Notes: generated from the letters alone by a model not told the origin. A DNA stretch of 64,000 nucleotides from JBBIIC01 sp037446725 (GCA_037446725.1 JBBIIC010000009.1:8168-72167), one strand, 5' to 3'. Numbered from the stretch's first letter, positions 17,378-26,812 are shown. Program-made: numbers and translations.

Positions 17378-18040
17378 TCACATCAGGCCGAGCTCACGCA
17401 GGCTCGCGTGCTCACCACCGTCTCCGATCACCACATGGTCGAGCAGCTCGATGCCTAGCACGTCGCCCGCCTTCACCAGACGACGGGTGAGCTGGATGTC
17501 CGCACCGGAGGGTGTCGGGTCCCCACTCGGGTGGTTATGGACGACCACCACCGAGGCCGCGGACAGCCGAACCGCCTCCTTGAAGAGCTCCCGGGGGTGC
17601 ACGATGGACGCATTGAGGCTCCCGACAGAGATCTCCACGACCCTGAGCAGGTGGTTCTTCGTGTTCAGCGCGAGCGCCCAGAAGTGCTCCCGGTCCGCTC
17701 CGCGCATCTGCGGCCAACACAGTGCCACTACGTCCTCCGGAGTCGTGACCGTCTGACGCGGCGCCGCCCTCCACACAGCCGCCCGCCGACTCATCTCCAG
17801 GCACGCGAGCACCCGCGAAGCGGCGGCCGGTCCAAGACCCGGAAGCGTCACGAGCTCCTCGGCGCTCACGCGCCACAGTCCGTCGGGGAGCGGATGGCGC
17901 TCGAGCAGCGCGCGCGCCCGGTCGTCACCGTCCTCACCGATGAGCACCGACATCAGGGCGGTGTCGGAGAGCGCCTCCGAGCGCCCGGACAACACGACCT
18001 CGCGCGGGGTCGCCCCGCTTCCCACCAGGCGTGGCGCCAC
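17378..18040 (-). CDS. radC: RadC-family JAMM/MPN domain protein
   Basis: RadC proteins carry a helix-hairpin-helix region (here VTLPGLGPAAASRVLA) and a JAMM metalloprotease-like domain. The zinc motif HNHPSGDPTPSGAD is intact. Its historic link to DNA repair is unproven and the cellular role is open. The GTG at 18040 was preferred because AGGGAGG lies 8 bases upstream; an earlier GTG at 18049 sits almost on that site. It directly follows the Gx-transporter gene, so it is probably the last gene of the Rnf operon transcript. Confidence 0.88.
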   Translation of the reverse strand: MAPRLVGSGATPREVVLSGRSEALSDTALMSVLIGEDGDDRARALLERHPLPDGLWRVSAEELVTLPGLGPAAASRVLACLEMSRRAAVWRAAPRQTVTTPEDVVALCWPQMRGADREHFWALALNTKNHLLRVVEISVGSLNASIVHPRELFKEAVRLSAASVVVVHNHPSGDPTPSGADIQLTRRLVKAGDVLGIELLDHVVIGDGGEHASLRELGLM

Positions 18041-18053
18041 AGCGCCCACCTCC

Positions 18054-18593
18054 CTACCCTCCCGCAGTCGACAGTGGTGTGTCGGGGATGCGGGAGATGA
18101 GGAGACGGGCAGAGTGCCCGACGAGGAGTCCGACAGGCACGCTCAGTCCGAGAAGGACGGACATGAGCGCGAACGGCGCATGCGAACCGACGAGGAGCAC
18201 CGCGATAGTGAGCTGGGCTGCGACGTGCGCCGCTGAGCCTGCGACCGACCAGCCGAGGACTGAGAAGGTCTCACCCGCCGCGTACACCGCAAGCATGGCG
18301 GCGAGCGCCGCCAGTGCGCCTCCCAGCGAGAGCGCGAAGGTCGGTCCGGCGAGACTGCCGGTCGCCAGCGCGACGAGCGCGACGCGACCCATCGACACGA
18401 TCGCTGCACCACGCGGCCCAAACGATGCAAGCGCGACGACCACGGCGATGTTCGCAAGCCCCATACGCAACCCCGGCACAGGGAGAGGAGGCAGAGTCAC
18501 CGCCTCGAGGTACCCGAGGACCACCGCCATCGCGAGCAGTAATGCGACGGGTACGATCTCGCCGGGGCGGTACCGGTCACCGCGAGATCGCAT
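18054..18593 (-). CDS. Gx transporter family membrane protein
   Basis: A 179-residue protein with about five hydrophobic helices, resembling the Gx transporter family (once annotated as heptaprenyl diphosphate synthase component I). The family feature is LPVPGLRMGLANIAVVVAL near the N-terminus and Gly/Ala-rich helices. The ATG at 18593 has GAGGAGG seven bases upstream. It overlaps the NusG-II gene by 17 bases. Family members often sit beside rnf or apbE-like genes. A transport function is assumed from the family and not shown. Confidence 0.75.
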   Translation of the reverse strand: MRSRGDRYRPGEIVPVALLLAMAVVLGYLEAVTLPPLPVPGLRMGLANIAVVVALASFGPRGAAIVSMGRVALVALATGSLAGPTFALSLGGALAALAAMLAVYAAGETFSVLGWSVAGSAAHVAAQLTIAVLLVGSHAPFALMSVLLGLSVPVGLLVGHSARLLISRIPDTPLSTAGG

Positions 18594-18936
18594 CGAGCCC
18601 CTCCTCTCGCGCAAAGACCACCGCGGCGCTCACACCGTTCGGCGCGCAGATGACCGGGCGACCGGTGGCGGCCGCACCGCTGTGTACGCAGATCTGATCG
18701 GGGCAGTCGGATTCCACCGCGCGCAGGGCGCCGTCCGAGACCTCGAATACGACACGGCCGACACGGCCCTCAACCATGTAGCGTCCCGGGACCGAGAGGT
18801 CGACTTCGGTGACGCCCCGGGGACCCCTCAGTACCACCGAGCCGACCTCCGGCGCGAGGAGGGCGCCGGCCTGAGGCGCCATCAGCAAGGCGGCGGCAAG
18901 CACCGTGACGATGATGGCACGGTCGCCCCGAGTCAC
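18577..18936 (-). CDS. NusG domain II-containing membrane-anchored protein
   Basis: A 119-residue protein. A single N-terminal membrane helix (about 7-28) is followed by a NusG_II-type domain on the outside. The family's cysteine pair is present in SDCPDQICVHSG, with a third in VICAPNGV. The start is the GTG that overlaps the rnfB TGA (GTGA); a longer reading through rnfB was rejected. Proteins of this type commonly accompany Rnf genes and FMN-insertion factors. The exact role is unknown, but assembly or redox handling of Rnf subunits is a fair guess. Confidence 0.8.
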   Translation of the reverse strand: MTRGDRAIIVTVLAAALLMAPQAGALLAPEVGSVVLRGPRGVTEVDLSVPGRYMVEGRVGRVVFEVSDGALRAVESDCPDQICVHSGAAATGRPVICAPNGVSAAVVFAREEGLDAISR

Positions 18937-19841
18937 TTGCCCACCCCTTCCGGACGAGCATCGGGAACAACCGGGAGGAAACCGTCGACCTTCGGTCCAC
19001 GGCCGTCCAGCATGACCGCAGGCGCAATCGCCGCGCGACCGGTGAGATCGATGCACTCCTGCGGGCAGACGGCGACACACATGCCGCACGCAGTGCACTT
19101 GTCGTAGTCGACCACGGCGAGCAGGTCGATGATGTGGATCGCATCGGCTGGACACGCCTTCTCGCACTTCTTGCAGGCGATGCAACACATCGAGCAGTAG
19201 TCCCTGCGGGCCCGGGGTTTGTCGTGCGAGTTGCAGCGCACCGCGACGGCGCCGTCTTCGGGCGCCATCACCAGCAGGCCGATGCTGCCTCGCGGGCACT
19301 CGCGCACGCAGACCTCGCAGCCCGTACAGCGATCGAGATCGATGACGGGCAACCCGCGAGTATCAATCGCGATCGCGTCGAAGGGGCACACGCGCGCGCA
19401 ATCACCATAGCCGAAGCACCCCGCGGGACACTCGAGGTCGCCACCTGCGAGCCGCGCGACGGCCGCGCAGGTCATCACTCCCGCATAGTCGAAGCTGCGC
19501 GTCGCTGCACGGCCTCCTCCGCAGTGCCGAAGGCTCACGATCGAGGCCACCGCGCATTTCTCGACGCCGAGAACGTCGGCCACCGCGTCGGCGACCGCCT
19601 GCCCTCCCGCGGTACATGCCGTCACCGGGAGTGCTCCTTGCGCGATGGCCTCAGCCGCTCCGAAGCATGAGGGATTCCCGCAGGCGCCGCAGTTGGCCCC
19701 CGGGAGCACGCTCAGGACACGCTCGACCCTGGGATCGACCTCCACATGGAACTTGCGCGAGGCGGCCGTCAGCATCGCGGCAGCCGCCAGCCCGATGACG
19801 CTCAGTGCGGCGACAGCCTTGATAACGAGCATTGCGTCCAC
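18933..19841 (-). CDS. rnfB: Rnf complex iron-sulfur subunit RnfB
   Basis: RnfB takes electrons from reduced ferredoxin and passes them into the Rnf complex. An N-terminal membrane anchor (about 5-27) precedes the Fe-S domain GANCGACGNPSC. Ferredoxin-type clusters follow: CFGYGDCARVCP, CTGCEVCVRECP, CSMCCIACKKCEKACP and CTACGMCVAVCP. Five clusters in total look possible. Length 302 is within range. It lies last among the rnf genes, the order seen in many anaerobes. Confidence 0.93.
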   Translation of the reverse strand: MDAMLVIKAVAALSVIGLAAAAMLTAASRKFHVEVDPRVERVLSVLPGANCGACGNPSCFGAAEAIAQGALPVTACTAGGQAVADAVADVLGVEKCAVASIVSLRHCGGGRAATRSFDYAGVMTCAAVARLAGGDLECPAGCFGYGDCARVCPFDAIAIDTRGLPVIDLDRCTGCEVCVRECPRGSIGLLVMAPEDGAVAVRCNSHDKPRARRDYCSMCCIACKKCEKACPADAIHIIDLLAVVDYDKCTACGMCVAVCPQECIDLTGRAAIAPAVMLDGRGPKVDGFLPVVPDARPEGVGK

Positions 19842-19854
19842 TCAGGCACCTCTC

Positions 19855-20475
19855 TCAGAGTCCGAACAGCCCGGCAAGGCCGAGATAACCGAGCGACAGC
19901 AAGCCCGCGGTGATGAACGCCATCGGTGTACCCTTCATCACCTCGGGTACCGGTGCGACCTCGAGACGCTCGCGCAGCGCGGCGAAGGTGAGAAGAGCTA
20001 TGCCGAAACCGATGGCAACGCCGATCGTGTAGACGAGCGCCTCCCCGAAGCCGAACCCGTAGTCGATTCCCATCTTGAAGAACCCGGGCCGCACCGACTC
20101 CGTCGCCGTGGCCAGCACCGCGCAGTTCGTAGTGATGAGCGGCAGGAATATACCAAGGGAACGGTAGAGACCCGGACTCGCCTTGCGCAGGTACATCTCG
20201 ACGAACTGCACGAGCGCCGCGATGACGAGGATGAACGCCGGGATGTACAGGAAGTCACCGACGCCGAGCGGCGCGAGCAGGACGTTCCAGAACACCCACG
20301 TCGCGGTGGTCGCAAGCGTCATGACGAAGATGACGGCACCCGCCATGCCGAGGCTGGTGTCCATGGAACTCGACACCCCGAAGAAGGGGCACAGACCGAT
20401 GAAGCGGGTCAGCAGGATGTTGTTGACGAGCGCCGCACCGACGAGGAGGAGCGTGAAATGCTGCAGAGTCTCCAC
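19855..20475 (-). CDS. rnfA: Rnf complex membrane subunit RnfA
   Basis: A 206-residue membrane protein with six predicted helices. It has the RnfA signatures NNILLTRFIGLCPFFGVSSS and ITTNCAVLATA. With RnfE it forms the central membrane core, which holds a cluster between half-channels. The GTG start has AAGGAGG upstream and lies one base after the rnfE stop. The C-terminus is slightly longer than most homologues. Confidence 0.94.
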   Translation of the reverse strand: METLQHFTLLLVGAALVNNILLTRFIGLCPFFGVSSSMDTSLGMAGAVIFVMTLATTATWVFWNVLLAPLGVGDFLYIPAFILVIAALVQFVEMYLRKASPGLYRSLGIFLPLITTNCAVLATATESVRPGFFKMGIDYGFGFGEALVYTIGVAIGFGIALLTFAALRERLEVAPVPEVMKGTPMAFITAGLLSLGYLGLAGLFGL

Positions 20476-20476
20476 G

Positions 20477-21136
20477 CTACCGCCCTCCTTCCTCGATGGT
20501 GCAGTGTGCGTCGGTCTGAACGAGGCGCGTCGAGGTGCGCCCGTTGTACCACTTGGCGAGCGCGATGATGAAGCCGAAGACGATGAACGCCCCGGGGAAG
20601 AGCAGCAGGATCCCGGGAGCCGGATACCACTCGGGAAAGGCGATCAGACGGATGCCGAGGAAGACGATCTCCCCGCTACCGAACAGCTCCCTGATCGCCG
20701 CAAGAACCACGATGACGAGCGAGAAGCCAAGACTCATGCCGAGGCCGTCGGCCAGGGCCAGCCGCACCGGCTGGTGGTAGGCGAACGCCTCCGCCCGCCC
20801 CAGAATCACGCAGTTGACCACGATAAGGGGGATCCATACGCCGAGGAACGTGTACACCCCCGGCAGGAACGCCTTCATGGTCAGGTCCACGATCGTCACG
20901 AACGACGCGATAATCACGATGAACACCGGGATCCTGACTTGCTCGGGGATGAGGGAGCGCAGCGTGGACACGATCGCACTCGACATGCTGAGCACGAAGA
21001 TCACCGCCATGCCCATGAAGAACGCGCCCTCGACCTTCGTGGAGACGGCGAGCGTCGCGCAAAGCCCGATCATGAGAACCGTAAGTGGGTTGTCGACCGC
21101 GAGGCCGCGCCTGAAGACCGACAGCCACTCTCTCAT
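20477..21136 (-). CDS. rnfE: Rnf complex membrane subunit RnfE
   Basis: A 219-residue, six-helix protein paired with RnfA in the membrane core. Recognisable parts are LTVLMIGLCATLAVST and WIPLIVVNCVILGRAEAFA. The ATG at 21136 overlaps the rnfG stop as ATGA. A longer upstream reading runs through rnfG in another frame and was rejected. Confidence 0.94.
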   Translation of the reverse strand: MREWLSVFRRGLAVDNPLTVLMIGLCATLAVSTKVEGAFFMGMAVIFVLSMSSAIVSTLRSLIPEQVRIPVFIVIIASFVTIVDLTMKAFLPGVYTFLGVWIPLIVVNCVILGRAEAFAYHQPVRLALADGLGMSLGFSLVIVVLAAIRELFGSGEIVFLGIRLIAFPEWYPAPGILLLFPGAFIVFGFIIALAKWYNGRTSTRLVQTDAHCTIEEGGR

Positions 21137-21741
21137 GACCCGTCCTCCTCCTCTCCGCTTTCGGCGGCGAGCACCTCGGTGTAGACCTGTGACGCCGCTG
21201 TCACCCCGTTGCGCACTGCGACAGACGAGCGCGTCGCACCCGCGATCGCATCGAACCCGGCCGCGGAACCCTTGATGTCGGTGCTCTCCCAACCGACGAA
21301 CTGGTCGATCCAGCCGGGGACGGTCAGGATCTTGGTGCCCAGGCCCGGTGTCTCGTTCTGGGTGACGATACTGACACCGAGTACTGACCCATCTCTATCC
21401 AATCCCACAACCAGGGTCACCGGACCGCCGTAACCCCGGGGGGCGACGCGTACTCCCCAACCCGCGTGAGCGCCGCTTCCGTCGAAGCCGCGATAGACTG
21501 CCTGAACGGGCACCTGGCCGGCTGCCTCAGCAGCCGGTTCGAGCAGCTCGTCCGCTGCCTCGAACTGCTCCGCGCCCGGCAACACCGCCTGGAGTGCGCT
21601 TCGCTCGGCCGCGCGCTCCTGTTCGAGGATACGCTCTCGCGTGACCTCGTAGGTGAGCGTCAGTGCCGTCGCCGCTACCAGACAGGTCGCCAGAACGGCG
21701 CCGATCATGTTGAGGGGCGTCGATGCAGCGCGTCTAGCCAC
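21133..21741 (-). CDS. rnfG: Rnf complex FMN-binding subunit RnfG
   Basis: RnfG is anchored by one N-terminal helix (about 10-30) and carries an extracytoplasmic FMN-binding domain. FMN is attached covalently to a Thr in the motif DAIAGATRSS near residue 170. The domain also shows NETPGLGTKI. The C-terminus is acidic. It overlaps rnfE by four bases and rnfD by eight. The 202-residue length is normal. Confidence 0.93.
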   Translation of the reverse strand: MARRAASTPLNMIGAVLATCLVAATALTLTYEVTRERILEQERAAERSALQAVLPGAEQFEAADELLEPAAEAAGQVPVQAVYRGFDGSGAHAGWGVRVAPRGYGGPVTLVVGLDRDGSVLGVSIVTQNETPGLGTKILTVPGWIDQFVGWESTDIKGSAAGFDAIAGATRSSVAVRNGVTAASQVYTEVLAAESGEEEDGS

Positions 21742-22744
21742 GGCGCTTCACCCACCCGAACGTTCTCGGTGCGAAGGCGCGGTCGATGAAGGGCACGAGA
21801 CCGTTCATGAACAGAATCGCGAAGGTCGTGGCCTCAGGCATAGGACCGAAGAAGCGCACCACCGAGTTGAAGACACCGCATCCGCATGCGAACACGACAC
21901 GCCCGCTACGCGTCATCGGAGAGGTCACCGGGTCGGTGGCCATGAAGAAGGCGCCGAGCAGGACGCCCCCGGCAAGCACGTTGAAGATCGGGTCCGAACC
22001 GAATGCCCACGACAGCACGGCCACCGTACCGATGTAGCCCACGGGGACGCGCCAGTCGATGATCCGCTTGGCGATCAGTACGAAGCCGCCCAGGATGAGC
22101 AGCAGCGCGGAGACCTCGCCGAGACAACCCTCGAGGTTGCGCAGGAGGAGCGGCTGGTAGTACGCGGTCAGGTCGACGCCGTATGCCCCGTCCGCGGCGC
22201 GGTCAGCTGCCGCGATGGCGAGCCGGGTCGCGCCGTTGATCGCGTCCAGCTCTCCGGTCGCAGGGATGTCGAGCGCACGGAACCACCCGCCGGGATACGG
22301 TCCGGCCTCCGCCAGGACGCCGGTCCACGAGACCGCGAGCACCGCCCGGGCGACGAGCGCGGGGTTGAAGAGGTTCCACCCGAGACCCCCGAAGAGCATC
22401 TTCGCAAGCCCGACTGCCACGATGCCGCCGGCGACACCCATCCACCATGGGGTCAGTGGGGGCATCGCCAGCGCAAGCAGAAGTCCGGTGACAAGCGCCG
22501 AGCCGTCCCACAGTGTCTGCGGACGACGGGCGATGCGGGTCCACAGCCACTCAGTGCCGAGGGACGACGCGATGCACGAGACGAGCAGGACCGCCGCGAC
22601 CATCCCCATGTTCCACACGGCCCAGACGGTGGCCGGAGCAAGCGCCGCGACAACCCACAGCATGAGGTGGGTCACGTTCTCTGGCGCGACCACATGGGGT
22701 GAGGGGGCGACCTGCATCCGCGCCGCTGTCGTCGTCTCGGTCAC
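21734..22744 (-). CDS. rnfD: Rnf complex membrane subunit RnfD
   Basis: A membrane protein of 336 residues with about nine helices, of the NqrB/RnfD type. It carries a covalent FMN site in the loop INGATRLA. Other family features are HVVAPENVTHLMLWVV near the start and MATDPVTSPMT. The GTG at 22744 overlaps the rnfC stop (GTGA) and so sets the start; an ATG at 22717 is possible. It belongs to the ion-translocating part of the complex. Confidence 0.92.
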   Translation of the reverse strand: MTETTTAARMQVAPSPHVVAPENVTHLMLWVVAALAPATVWAVWNMGMVAAVLLVSCIASSLGTEWLWTRIARRPQTLWDGSALVTGLLLALAMPPLTPWWMGVAGGIVAVGLAKMLFGGLGWNLFNPALVARAVLAVSWTGVLAEAGPYPGGWFRALDIPATGELDAINGATRLAIAAADRAADGAYGVDLTAYYQPLLLRNLEGCLGEVSALLLILGGFVLIAKRIIDWRVPVGYIGTVAVLSWAFGSDPIFNVLAGGVLLGAFFMATDPVTSPMTRSGRVVFACGCGVFNSVVRFFGPMPEATTFAILFMNGLVPFIDRAFAPRTFGWVKRRG

Positions 22745-24045
22745 AGCTGCGCACCCCTCTGAAGCAGGGCCTGTTTGGCGCCGCGTATCAGCTGGACGAG
22801 TGGCCGGCGCGTCGGGCAAACGTAGCTGCAGCATCCACACTCGATGCAGTCGAGGGCATGGTAGCGGTCGGTGCCTTCCCAGTCGGTGCGGTTAGCGTAG
22901 ATCCCTATCGCGTAGGGTTCGAGCATCATCGGGCATGCGTCCGAGCAGCGTGCGCACCGGATGCACGGCTGGTCACCATGCACTGCCGGCGCGCTCTCTG
23001 CAGGATGGAGCACGACGATGCCGCCCATTCCTTTGACGACCGGAACCGAGAGGTCGGCAAGGGCCATGCCCGTCATCGGTCCACCAGCGACGATCCTCCC
23101 GTGATCGCCGTCGAACCCGCCGGCGGCTTCGATGAGGGTCTCGACCGGAGTTCCGATCATCGTCATGAAGTTGCCCGGACGCCGGACCTTGCCCGTGACC
23201 GTCACGACCCGCTCGATCAACGGGCGTCCCTGATCGACCGCATCCGCGACAGCGGCAGCGGTGGAGACATTGTGGACGAGTGCACCAGTCGCGGCTGGCA
23301 GTTCGCCGTGCGGTACTTCCTCGCCGATCGTGGCTCGGATAAGCTGCTTCTCAGCGCCCTGCGGGTAGCGGGTGGGCAGCACCATCACCTCGACGCCGTC
23401 GGGCGCCTGCGCGCGCAGCGCGGCCGCGGCGTCGAGCTTGTTGGACTCGAGCGCGATGACCGCACGGCCGGCACCCACCGACCCGGCGATGAGCTGCGCT
23501 CCCCGTATCACCCGGTCCGGCTGTTCGAGCATCAACCGATGGTCGCACGTCAGGTACGGCTCGCACTCGCACCCGTTGAGGATGAGCGTTGAGACCGGCA
23601 TTTCTCTTGGCGGTTGAAGCTTGACCGATGTGGGGAACGCCGCGCCGCCGAGGCCCACGATGCCGGCGGCCCGGACGCGCTCGCGCACCGAGTCATTCCC
23701 GGCGGTAACGGGTTCGAACGAATCGAGATCCTGCTGCTCATCGGGCACGATCGTGACCGCGACGCTGCGCATCCCTGAGGCGAGCACGACCCGGCCGACA
23801 TCGGTCACTTCCCCGTCGACCGGCGAGTGCACCGGGGCGCTGACCATCGCCTCGACGTCGCCGATCAGCTGGCCGCGCCTGACGCGGTCACCCTTCTCCA
23901 CGAGCGCCGAACAGGGGGCTCCCAGATGCTGCGAGAGAGGCACGGTGACCAACTGCGGGACCGGAGCCCGCTCGATCGCGCGCGTGTTTGTCTGGTCCTT
24001 GCGGTCGGCAGGGTGCACGCCGCCTTTGAACGCGCGTGTCCGCAC
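22741..24045 (-). CDS. rnfC: Rnf complex NADH-side subunit RnfC
   Basis: RnfC is the peripheral NAD-reactive subunit. It has an N-terminal barrel domain, an NADH/FMN-binding (Nuo51-like) fold, a SLBB-like segment and two 4Fe-4S clusters: CIRCARCSDACP and CIECGCCSYVCP. The GTG at 24045 gives the usual start (FKGGVHP a few residues in) and has GAGAAGGGG about 10 bases upstream. First gene of rnfCDGEAB. The complex couples ferredoxin:NAD electron flow to ion transport across the membrane. Confidence 0.93.
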   Translation of the reverse strand: MRTRAFKGGVHPADRKDQTNTRAIERAPVPQLVTVPLSQHLGAPCSALVEKGDRVRRGQLIGDVEAMVSAPVHSPVDGEVTDVGRVVLASGMRSVAVTIVPDEQQDLDSFEPVTAGNDSVRERVRAAGIVGLGGAAFPTSVKLQPPREMPVSTLILNGCECEPYLTCDHRLMLEQPDRVIRGAQLIAGSVGAGRAVIALESNKLDAAAALRAQAPDGVEVMVLPTRYPQGAEKQLIRATIGEEVPHGELPAATGALVHNVSTAAAVADAVDQGRPLIERVVTVTGKVRRPGNFMTMIGTPVETLIEAAGGFDGDHGRIVAGGPMTGMALADLSVPVVKGMGGIVVLHPAESAPAVHGDQPCIRCARCSDACPMMLEPYAIGIYANRTDWEGTDRYHALDCIECGCCSYVCPTRRPLVQLIRGAKQALLQRGAQL

Positions 24046-24152
24046 GTCGTTTCGTCCCCTTCTCACCGGCAACCGCTGATTAGGACGAGGTTCGACCGAC
24101 CGTCCCGTATTCCTGCAATCCCCGCCGATCGACAGGTGCCCTCTTCTGCGTG

Positions 24153-24557
24153 CTACGAGCCGAAGAAGATCGCGATCTCCCGCTCGGCGGACTCCGGTGA
24201 GTCCGAGCCGTGAACGATGTTCGCGTCAAGCGTCAGGCCGAAGTCGCCGCGAATGGTGCCAGGCGCGGCGTCACGGGGATTCGTGGCGCCCATGAGTTTC
24301 CGGCAGACCACCACTGCGTCGGGACCCGAGAGGACCATCTTGACCACGGGACCGGAGGTGATGTACTCGACCAGCCCGGGGTAGAAGGGCTTGCCCTCGT
24401 GCTCGGCGTAGTTCGCCGCCGCCTCTGCGGCAGTCACCAGTCCGTACTGCATGCGCTCGATCTTCAGCCCGCAGGCTTCGAACCGGCTCACGATCGCTCC
24501 GACGAGTCCCCGTGCGACGGCGTCCGGCTTGATCATGATGTAGGTCTGCTGGTCCAC
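24153..24557 (-). CDS. ndk: Nucleoside diphosphate kinase
   Basis: Ndk balances nucleoside triphosphates by transferring the gamma-phosphate through a phospho-histidine. The active-site region is NIVHGSDS; substrate residues appear in MIKPDAVARG and GATNPRDAAPGTIRGD. The GTG at 24557 with AAGGA six bases upstream yields 134 residues, the family length; the longer reading adds a non-conserved leader. The 68-base gap to the TPR gene and 107-base gap to rnfC suggest it may have its own signals. Confidence 0.95.
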   Translation of the reverse strand: MDQQTYIMIKPDAVARGLVGAIVSRFEACGLKIERMQYGLVTAAEAAANYAEHEGKPFYPGLVEYITSGPVVKMVLSGPDAVVVCRKLMGATNPRDAAPGTIRGDFGLTLDANIVHGSDSPESAEREIAIFFGS

Positions 24558-24625
24558 GTGCGTCCTTCCTCCCAGAGTGTGTCCACGCGAGGGCGGACAT
24601 ACCGGCAACGGCACCGGAGTATGGC

Positions 24626-25951
24626 TCAGGAGCCGCCGCCCGTCGAGCGCCAGTCGTTCTCGACCCCGGTGACCTTCCAGCCGACGCCTTCGCGCGACAG
24701 ACTGATCTCATAGCTGAGCGGCGAGCCGCTCTCGGGCGTGACCGTCACGACGACCCGTGAGGTGCGCGGAGAACGCTCGACACTATCAACGGTGAACTCG
24801 GCCATCGGCGGGAGCTTCGCCATCTCCTTGTCGATGTCGGCTGTGGGAACGGCGACCCAGTACTGCGCCACCGGATCACCCGCCGCACGCGCCTCCAGCA
24901 TCCCCGAGACCGTCATGCGCTGTGTGGGGTAGCCGAAACCCCACATGAACAGGGCAACGAGCAGGCCCGCCACGATGGCGACCGCGATGACCACGCCCGC
25001 GAGGACGGACCACAGGTTGCGGCCACCCTGCTGCCCGGCACGCGCCGACCGTCGGGCCGCGCGGTCCCGTTGGCGCATCTCCTCCTCGGTCATCGTGAAA
25101 AACAACTCCACGTCCTCGCCGCTCGGGTGCGGCATGGACGTCGTCGCATCCGGAGACGCCTGCGCGGCAGGGGCCTCGGGTTCCTCGACAAGCGACGCCT
25201 CGACGAGCGGCGGCATCTCCCCAGTGCTCCAGCCTTCGATCACCTCACGCTGTGCGGGACCCGTCAGTTTCTCGCGACTCGACACGTAGGCGAGTCGCGC
25301 CGTGTCCGAGAGTGCGTGACCATGCAACTCCATGGCCTTCTCGAAGGACTTGACCGCATCCTCGTGACGGTTGATCGAGTGGTACGCCATGCCGAGGTTT
25401 GCAAGCGCCCGGCCGCGCCCGGAGTACGAATCGAAACCGAGCGCCGCGCGGTACGCCTCGACTGCGTCGGTGGGGCGCTCCATGGCCATGAAGCACAGGC
25501 CGAGGTTGTTCAGCGCCTTACCCGGGTCGGGGTTATCGCCGTCGAGCGCCGCCTGGCGGTATGCCATGGCCGCGTCCTCGATGCGGCCCATCTCGAACAG
25601 CGCGCCCGCCTTGCCCTGCAACGCGCGATGCTGCCCAGTGTACTCGGGGTCCTCCAGCGCGGCGTCGTAGGAGCGCACGGCTTCGGCATACTCGCCCAGC
25701 GCCACGTGCGCCGCTCCCAGATTCGCGTAGACCGCGCTGCGCTTCCCATAGGTCTCATCGTTGAGCGCATGGCGGTACACAGTCACGGCATCGGAGTAGC
25801 GGCGCAACCGTACGAGCGAGTTGCCCGCCATGTGGTACGCACGCCCGCTGCCTTCGCCCCGGCCTGCGGCCGAGAGGAACGCCTTGGCTGCGGCGCGGTA
25901 GTCCTTGGCGGCGTATGCCGCCTGCCCCTCCTCGTACCGGGCCTGATCCAC
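24626..25951 (-). CDS. Tetratricopeptide-repeat membrane protein
   Basis: A 441-residue protein of unknown function. About six TPR units cover residues 1-225 (for example YHMAGNSLVRLRRYSDAVTV and NLGLCFMAMERPTDAVEAYR). A Pro/Ala/Glu-rich and then basic linker follows, with one membrane helix near 317-340 and a C-terminal domain that should lie outside (about 345-441). The TPR part is predicted to be cytoplasmic. It starts 11 bases after the peptidyl-prolyl isomerase gene and may be co-expressed with it. Confidence 0.75.
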   Translation of the reverse strand: MDQARYEEGQAAYAAKDYRAAAKAFLSAAGRGEGSGRAYHMAGNSLVRLRRYSDAVTVYRHALNDETYGKRSAVYANLGAAHVALGEYAEAVRSYDAALEDPEYTGQHRALQGKAGALFEMGRIEDAAMAYRQAALDGDNPDPGKALNNLGLCFMAMERPTDAVEAYRAALGFDSYSGRGRALANLGMAYHSINRHEDAVKSFEKAMELHGHALSDTARLAYVSSREKLTGPAQREVIEGWSTGEMPPLVEASLVEEPEAPAAQASPDATTSMPHPSGEDVELFFTMTEEEMRQRDRAARRSARAGQQGGRNLWSVLAGVVIAVAIVAGLLVALFMWGFGYPTQRMTVSGMLEARAAGDPVAQYWVAVPTADIDKEMAKLPPMAEFTVDSVERSPRTSRVVVTVTPESGSPLSYEISLSREGVGWKVTGVENDWRSTGGGS

Positions 25952-25962
25952 GGCTATCCCGT

Positions 25963-26622
25963 CTACTCGGAACGCTCGATGCGGACTGACTCCATCACGT
26001 CGCCGACAGCGATCTGCCTGACGACGTCCATGCCCTCGGTCACCTGACCGAAGACGGTGTACTGGCCGTCAAGGAACGGCTGAGGGCCCAAACAGATGTA
26101 GAACTGGGAACCGGCCGAGTTCGGGTCCTGCGACCGGGCCATCGCGACTGTACCGTCAAGGTGGCTGCGGCTGTTGAACTCAGCCTTGAGCTGGTAACCG
26201 GGGCCGCCGGTCCCAACCATCGGGTCGTCGGTCTTCGACAGCGGGTCTCCGCCCTGGATCACGAAACCGGGCTCGACCCGGTGGAACTTCGTGCCGTCGT
26301 AGAAGCCCTCCTCGGCCCGCTCGATGAAGGCGGCGACCGTGTTGGGCGCGTCTTCGGAATAGAAGGTGAACCTGATCACGCCCTTGGCGGTGGTGATCAC
26401 GGCGACCTCGGTCCCATCGGGTGCGTACTCTGCGGTGTACAAGGGCTCCCCCTCTGGCGCGGCCGGAGGCTCCGGCTCGGGCGTCTCGGCAGGCGGACTG
26501 GTCGGCTCATCGGGAGGTGTCGACCCCGCCGTTTCGGGCGCACACCCGGGAAGGGCGATGACCGCCCCCACGAGCAGGACGGCAAGTGCGACAGGCAGAA
26601 GTAGAGTGTAGATCGCGCGCAT
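25963..26622 (-). CDS. Lipoprotein cyclophilin-type peptidyl-prolyl isomerase
   Basis: The 219-residue protein starts with a lipoprotein signal peptide ending in the lipobox LPGC at about 24-27. A Pro/Glu-rich spacer comes next, then a compact cyclophilin domain: FHRVEPGFVIQGGDP, NSAGSQFYICLGPQPFLDGQYTVFGQV. It catalyses proline isomerisation of exported proteins at the outer face of the membrane. It is divergent from the EF-G-like gene, with 190 bases between them. Confidence 0.92.
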   Translation of the reverse strand: MRAIYTLLLPVALAVLLVGAVIALPGCAPETAGSTPPDEPTSPPAETPEPEPPAAPEGEPLYTAEYAPDGTEVAVITTAKGVIRFTFYSEDAPNTVAAFIERAEEGFYDGTKFHRVEPGFVIQGGDPLSKTDDPMVGTGGPGYQLKAEFNSRSHLDGTVAMARSQDPNSAGSQFYICLGPQPFLDGQYTVFGQVTEGMDVVRQIAVGDVMESVRIERSE

Positions 26623-26812
26623 GCGTACGGTCGTCCTTTCGCCGAGCGTCGGAATGGGTCACTGTCGGGGGGTATCCCCGGCACCGTCAGCCATTCTAAC
26701 AGTGTGGCGAGAGGGGGATAAAGGAGTATGCTGTCGCGAGGGACGTGGCCGCGAAAGATCGCGGTACAGATGCCAGGATTCTCGTTCCGAGACTCTCAGG
26801 ATCAAGGAGGAG

